Below, piece by piece: positions 15,055-18,332 of a stretch of 18,332 nt of DNA. A model generated the notes under the pieces. It saw only the letters and a program-made list of their open reading frames with translations. It ran no database searches and had not been told where the DNA came from. A program made the translations under genes and the position numbers. Every line of letters starts with the position of its first letter. The stretch's first letter is position 1. Origin of the DNA: Flavobacteriaceae bacterium (GTDB lineage: Bacteria; Bacteroidota; Bacteroidia; Flavobacteriales; Weeksellaceae); the NCBI GenBank assembly GCA_031289875.1, contig JAITOO010000014.1, forward strand, positions 1-18,332, read 5' to 3'.

Positions 15055-18000
15055 ATGGACATCTTAAATTCTGTTCTCAAAATATTCATTGGGGATAAAC
15101 ACAAAAAAGATCTGGAAGGACTTAAAAAATATTTAGAAAAAATCAAACTGGAAGAAGCTGCCATTGCCGCTTTGTCCATAGACGAACTAAGACATAAAAC
15201 CATTGAATTTAAAGAGCAGATAGTTCAAGTAACCTCAGAATTGAAGTCAAAAATCAATGACCTGAAAAATCAAACACAGGAAACTTCTGACGTAGACGAA
15301 AAAGAAAAACTCTACGCCGAAATCGAAATCTTAGAAAAAGAAGCCTATGAAATCGAAGAAAAAGTCTTGCAAGACTTGCTTCCACAGGCTTTTGCCGTAG
15401 TCAAGGAAACCGAAAAGAGATTTGCCGAAAACGAAACTCTCACCGTTACAGCCACCGATTTCGACCGTACCCTTGCGGCAACCAAAGATTACGTAGTCAT
15501 TGAAGGAGACAAAGCCATTTGGAAAAACAGTTGGGACGCTGCGGGTAAAGAAGTCAAGTGGGACATGACACCCTATGACGTTCAGTACATCGGCGGAACG
15601 GTGCTTCATCAAGGCAAAATTTCCGAAATGGCGACAGGAGAAGGAAAAACCCTCGTTGCAACCCTGCCGATTTATCTCAACGCCCTTCCGGGACGGGGAA
15701 TCCACGTCGTTACCGTGAACGATTACTTGGCGCGAAGAGACTCCGCATGGATGGGACCTATCTACGAATTTCACGGCTTGCGCGTTGATTGTATTGACAA
15801 CCATCAGCCCAATTCCGAAGCCAGACGGCAAGCCTATTTGGCAGACGTAACCTATGGCACGAACAACGAATTTGGTTTTGACTACCTTCGCGACAATATG
15901 GCAAATTCTCCTACCGACTTGGTTCAGAGAGAATTAAACTATGCCATTGTTGATGAGGTCGATTCCGTACTGATTGACGATGCTCGAACTCCGCTGATTA
16001 TTTCAGGACCTGTGCCGCAGGGCGACAAGCAGGAATATCAAGACTTGAAGCCTGTTGTCGAAAGCATTTACACTGCTCAACGAAATGAAGTTTCCAAAAT
16101 TTTTCAGGAAGCCAAACAATTGCTCGCATCAGGAGACAAAAAGGAGGGAAGCCACAAACTTTATCAAGTGCACAGAGGGCTGCCCAAATATAAACCGCTG
16201 ATAAAATTTCTCTCCGAAGAAGGCAACAAAACCACGCTGCTCAAAGCCGAAGCCTATTTCATTTCCGACAACAACCGCAATATGCCCGAAGCCGACAAGG
16301 ATTTGTATTTTTCCATCGACGAGAAAAACAACCAAGTGGAACTGACCGACAAAGGAATTGAATTTTTATCCAAAGGAAACGAAGACCATAACTTCTTTGT
16401 TTTGGAAGACTTAGGCTCAGTCATTGCAGATATTGAAAAGAAAAATCTTTCCAAAGAAGAAGAACATAAAGAAAAAGAAGAATTTTTGCGGTATTTTTCT
16501 ATAAAATCCGAAAGAATCCACTCGCTGAACCAGTTGCTGAAAGCCTACACGCTTTTTGAAAAAGACGTAGAATATGTCGTTATCGAAGGTCAAGTGAAAA
16601 TCGTGGACGAGCAGACAGGTCGTATCATGGAAGGTCGCCGCTACTCCGACGGGCTACATCAGGCTCTGGAAGCCAAAGAAAACGTGAAAGTAGAGGCTGC
16701 CACGCAGACTTTTGCGACCGTTACGCTCCAAAATTATTTCAGAATGTACAACAAACTCGCAGGCATGACGGGTACTGCTGAAACAGAAGCAGGCGAGTTT
16801 TGGGAAATTTATAAACTCGACGTAGTCGTGATTCCAACCAATAAGCCCGTAACTCGAAAAGATATACAGGATTTGGTGTACAAGACCAACCGCGAAAAGT
16901 TTAACGCCGTCATCGAAGAAATTGTGAATTTGAAAGAAGCGGGGAGACCTGTTTTGGTCGGTACGACTTCCGTCGAAATTTCCGAACTGCTGAGTCGAAT
17001 GCTCACAATGCGCAAAGTTTCGCACAACGTTTTGAACGCCAAGTTACACAAAAAAGAAGCAGAAATCGTTGCCGAAGCAGGAAAGAAAGGCGTAATTACA
17101 ATTGCTACCAATATGGCAGGACGTGGTACGGACATTAAACTGACGGACGAAGTGAAAGATGCCGGCGGTTTAGCGATTATCGGTACGGAACGCCATGATT
17201 CGCGGCGTGTGGACAGACAGTTGCGCGGTCGTTCCGGTCGTCAGGGAGATCCGGGAACTTCGCAGTTTTACGTTTCTTTGGAAGACAATTTAATGCGTCT
17301 GTTCGGCTCCGACCGAATCGCCAAAATGATGGACAGGCTTGGACATAAAGAAGGTGAAGTTATTCAGCATCCGATGATTACGAGTTCTATTGAACGCGCA
17401 CAGAAGAAAGTCGAAGAAAATAACTTCGGAATCCGTAAAAGATTGTTGGAATACGACGACGTGATGAACAAACAGCGCGAAGTCATCTACAAAAGAAGAA
17501 AAAATGCACTTTTCGGCGAAAAATTGAGCATTGACATTGCCAATATGATTTATGACACTGCGACAGTGATAGTTAAAGGAAACAAACTTGAACGGGACTA
17601 TAAAAACTTTGAATTTGATATTGCTACAATTTTCACAATAGATTCTCCTGTCAATGAGGCAGAATTTAACCGATTGGGCGAGCAGGAAATTATCGAAAAA
17701 GTATTTGAAAAAGCGCAAAACAATTACAAACAAAAACTGGAAGATACGGCAAAACAGGTGTATCCAATTATTTCAAACGTATATTTAAATCAGGGAAGTT
17801 TGTACAAAAATATCTCTGTTCCATTCACAGACGGCATCAAGATATTGAATGTAACGACCAATCTCGAAAAAGCCTATACCACCGAAGGCAGAGCGCTGCT
17901 TCAAGATTTTGAAAAAGGAATCACGCTTGCGTTGATTGACGAAAATTGGAAAGAACATTTGCGCGAAATGGACGAGTTGCGAAAATCTGTTCAGTCAGCA

Positions 18001-18332
18001 GTTTACGAACAAAAAGACCCGCTGGTAATTTATAAACAGGAATCTTTTGCGCTATTCAGCGAAATGCTTGACAAGACCAATAAAGAGATTATTTCCTTCC
18101 TGTTCAAAGGAGAACTTCCGAGAGCCAATGAATCTGAAATTCAACAGGCACAGGAGAAGAAACGTGAAAAAACCGTTGAAAGCAGAAACTACGACGAAAA
18201 ACCTGAGCAAATTAACGAAAAACCCGAACCAAAAGAACCTTTACGGGTGCATAAAATCGGGCGGAATGAAATGGTAAACATCAGAAATCTGCGTACGGGC
18301 GAGAAAAAATCCATGAAATACAAACAAGCTCA
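15055..18332 (+). CDS. secA: Preprotein translocase ATPase SecA (partial at right edge)
   Basis: The frame opens at the ATG at 15055 and stays open for 1092 codons to the window end. SecA is the motor that drives unfolded proteins through SecYEG. Seen in order: Walker A MATGEGKT (192-199, K198), DEVD (300-303) followed by [15 protein letters not shown], the preprotein cross-linking region with [43 protein letters not shown] (684-694), [12 protein letters not shown] (723-734) and YDDVMNKQR in the scaffold. Compared with E. coli (Walker A Lys at 108), about 90 extra residues precede K198, partly a Lys/Glu-rich coiled coil at about 55-120. This is usual for the long Bacteroidota form. The end is a charged linker, then [18 protein letters not shown]; no zinc-binding cysteines appear before the edge. 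It carries the export load on which the lipoproteins and barrel protein here depend. Confidence 0.97.
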   Translation, partial: MDILNSVLKIFIGDKHKKDLEGLKKYLEKIKLEEAAIAALSIDELRHKTIEFKEQIVQVTSELKSKINDLKNQTQETSDVDEKEKLYAEIEILEKEAYEIEEKVLQDLLPQAFAVVKETEKRFAENETLTVTATDFDRTLAATKDYVVIEGDKAIWKNSWDAAGKEVKWDMTPYDVQYIGGTVLHQGKISEMATGEGKTLVATLPIYLNALPGRGIHVVTVNDYLARRDSAWMGPIYEFHGLRVDCIDNHQPNSEARRQAYLADVTYGTNNEFGFDYLRDNMANSPTDLVQRELNYAIVDEVDSVLIDDARTPLIISGPVPQGDKQEYQDLKPVVESIYTAQRNEVSKIFQEAKQLLASGDKKEGSHKLYQVHRGLPKYKPLIKFLSEEGNKTTLLKAEAYFISDNNRNMPEADKDLYFSIDEKNNQVELTDKGIEFLSKGNEDHNFFVLEDLGSVIADIEKKNLSKEEEHKEKEEFLRYFSIKSERIHSLNQLLKAYTLFEKDVEYVVIEGQVKIVDEQTGRIMEGRRYSDGLHQALEAKENVKVEAATQTFATVTLQNYFRMYNKLAGMTGTAETEAGEFWEIYKLDVVVIPTNKPVTRKDIQDLVYKTNREKFNAVIEEIVNLKEAGRPVLVGTTSVEISELLSRMLTMRKVSHNVLNAKLHKKEAEIVAEAGKKGVITIATNMAGRGTDIKLTDEVKDAGGLAIIGTERHDSRRVDRQLRGRSGRQGDPGTSQFYVSLEDNLMRLFGSDRIAKMMDRLGHKEGEVIQHPMITSSIERAQKKVEENNFGIRKRLLEYDDVMNKQREVIYKRRKNALFGEKLSIDIANMIYDTATVIVKGNKLERDYKNFEFDIATIFTIDSPVNEAEFNRLGEQEIIEKVFEKAQNNYKQKLEDTAKQVYPIISNVYLNQGSLYKNISVPFTDGIKILNVTTNLEKAYTTEGRALLQDFEKGITLALIDENWKEHLREMDELRKSVQSAVYEQKDPLVIYKQESFALFSEMLDKTNKEIISFLFKGELPRANESEIQQAQEKKREKTVESRNYDEKPEQINEKPEPKEPLRVHKIGRNEMVNIRNLRTGEKKSMKYKQA

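Noticed and set aside
15331..17733. Several minus-strand open frames over the secA region
   Set aside because: The plus-strand secA frame is continuous over this whole stretch with all motifs in order, so these are shadows.
1..18332. Defence system, prophage, transposon or CRISPR array
   Set aside because: No transposase, integrase, cas or toxin-antitoxin gene, no terminal inverted repeats and no direct-repeat array were seen; all genes fit a conserved chromosomal envelope and housekeeping region.

Overview
The window reads as a chromosomal segment of a Bacteroidota species, most likely a Flavobacteriales (Flavobacterium/Chryseobacterium-like) organism. The evidence is a PorX-type response regulator with a PglZ domain, an LpxC-FabZ fusion, two LpxD-type acyltransferases, DUF2795 and DUF4834-type small proteins, a long-form SecA, and promoter boxes of the Bacteroidota type TAnnTTTG instead of TATAAT. 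Shine-Dalgarno sequences are mostly absent, as is usual in this phylum. No tRNA, rRNA, insertion sequence, phage gene or CRISPR array was seen.

Layout. (1) At the left edge, on the minus strand, lie porX and, just downstream of it, the beginning of a YHS-domain lipoprotein that runs off the window. (2) Diverging from porX is a plus-strand block: an HD-domain nucleotide phosphohydrolase, then lpxD, lpxC/fabZ and lpxA with 1-bp and 4-bp overlaps, then efp, a second lpxD-like gene, sucD and a small outer-membrane beta-barrel protein. A bidirectional hairpin terminator closes the block. (3) Converging on it is a tight minus-strand operon, in transcription order: a DUF6263-like lipoprotein, a 67-aa DUF4834-type membrane protein, a YfhO-like multispan membrane protein and a GT4-type glycosyltransferase. 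(4) On the plus strand follow a 73-aa very acidic DUF2795 protein with its own terminator, and secA, which runs off the right edge within what looks like its last few residues.

How the genes fit together. The window is dominated by cell-envelope construction. LpxA, LpxC, LpxD and FabZ supply the early steps of lipid A synthesis. SecA drives export across the inner membrane, and PorX belongs to the type IX secretion system, whose cargo in some species is anchored to LPS. The YfhO/GT operon probably decorates an envelope glycan. EF-P and SucD are housekeeping genes. I found no defence or mobile system. The most interesting items are the divergent PorX/HD pair with interlocked promoters, the second LpxD, the four-gene envelope operon, the PGKGP-loop EF-P, and the non-canonical ends of SecA.
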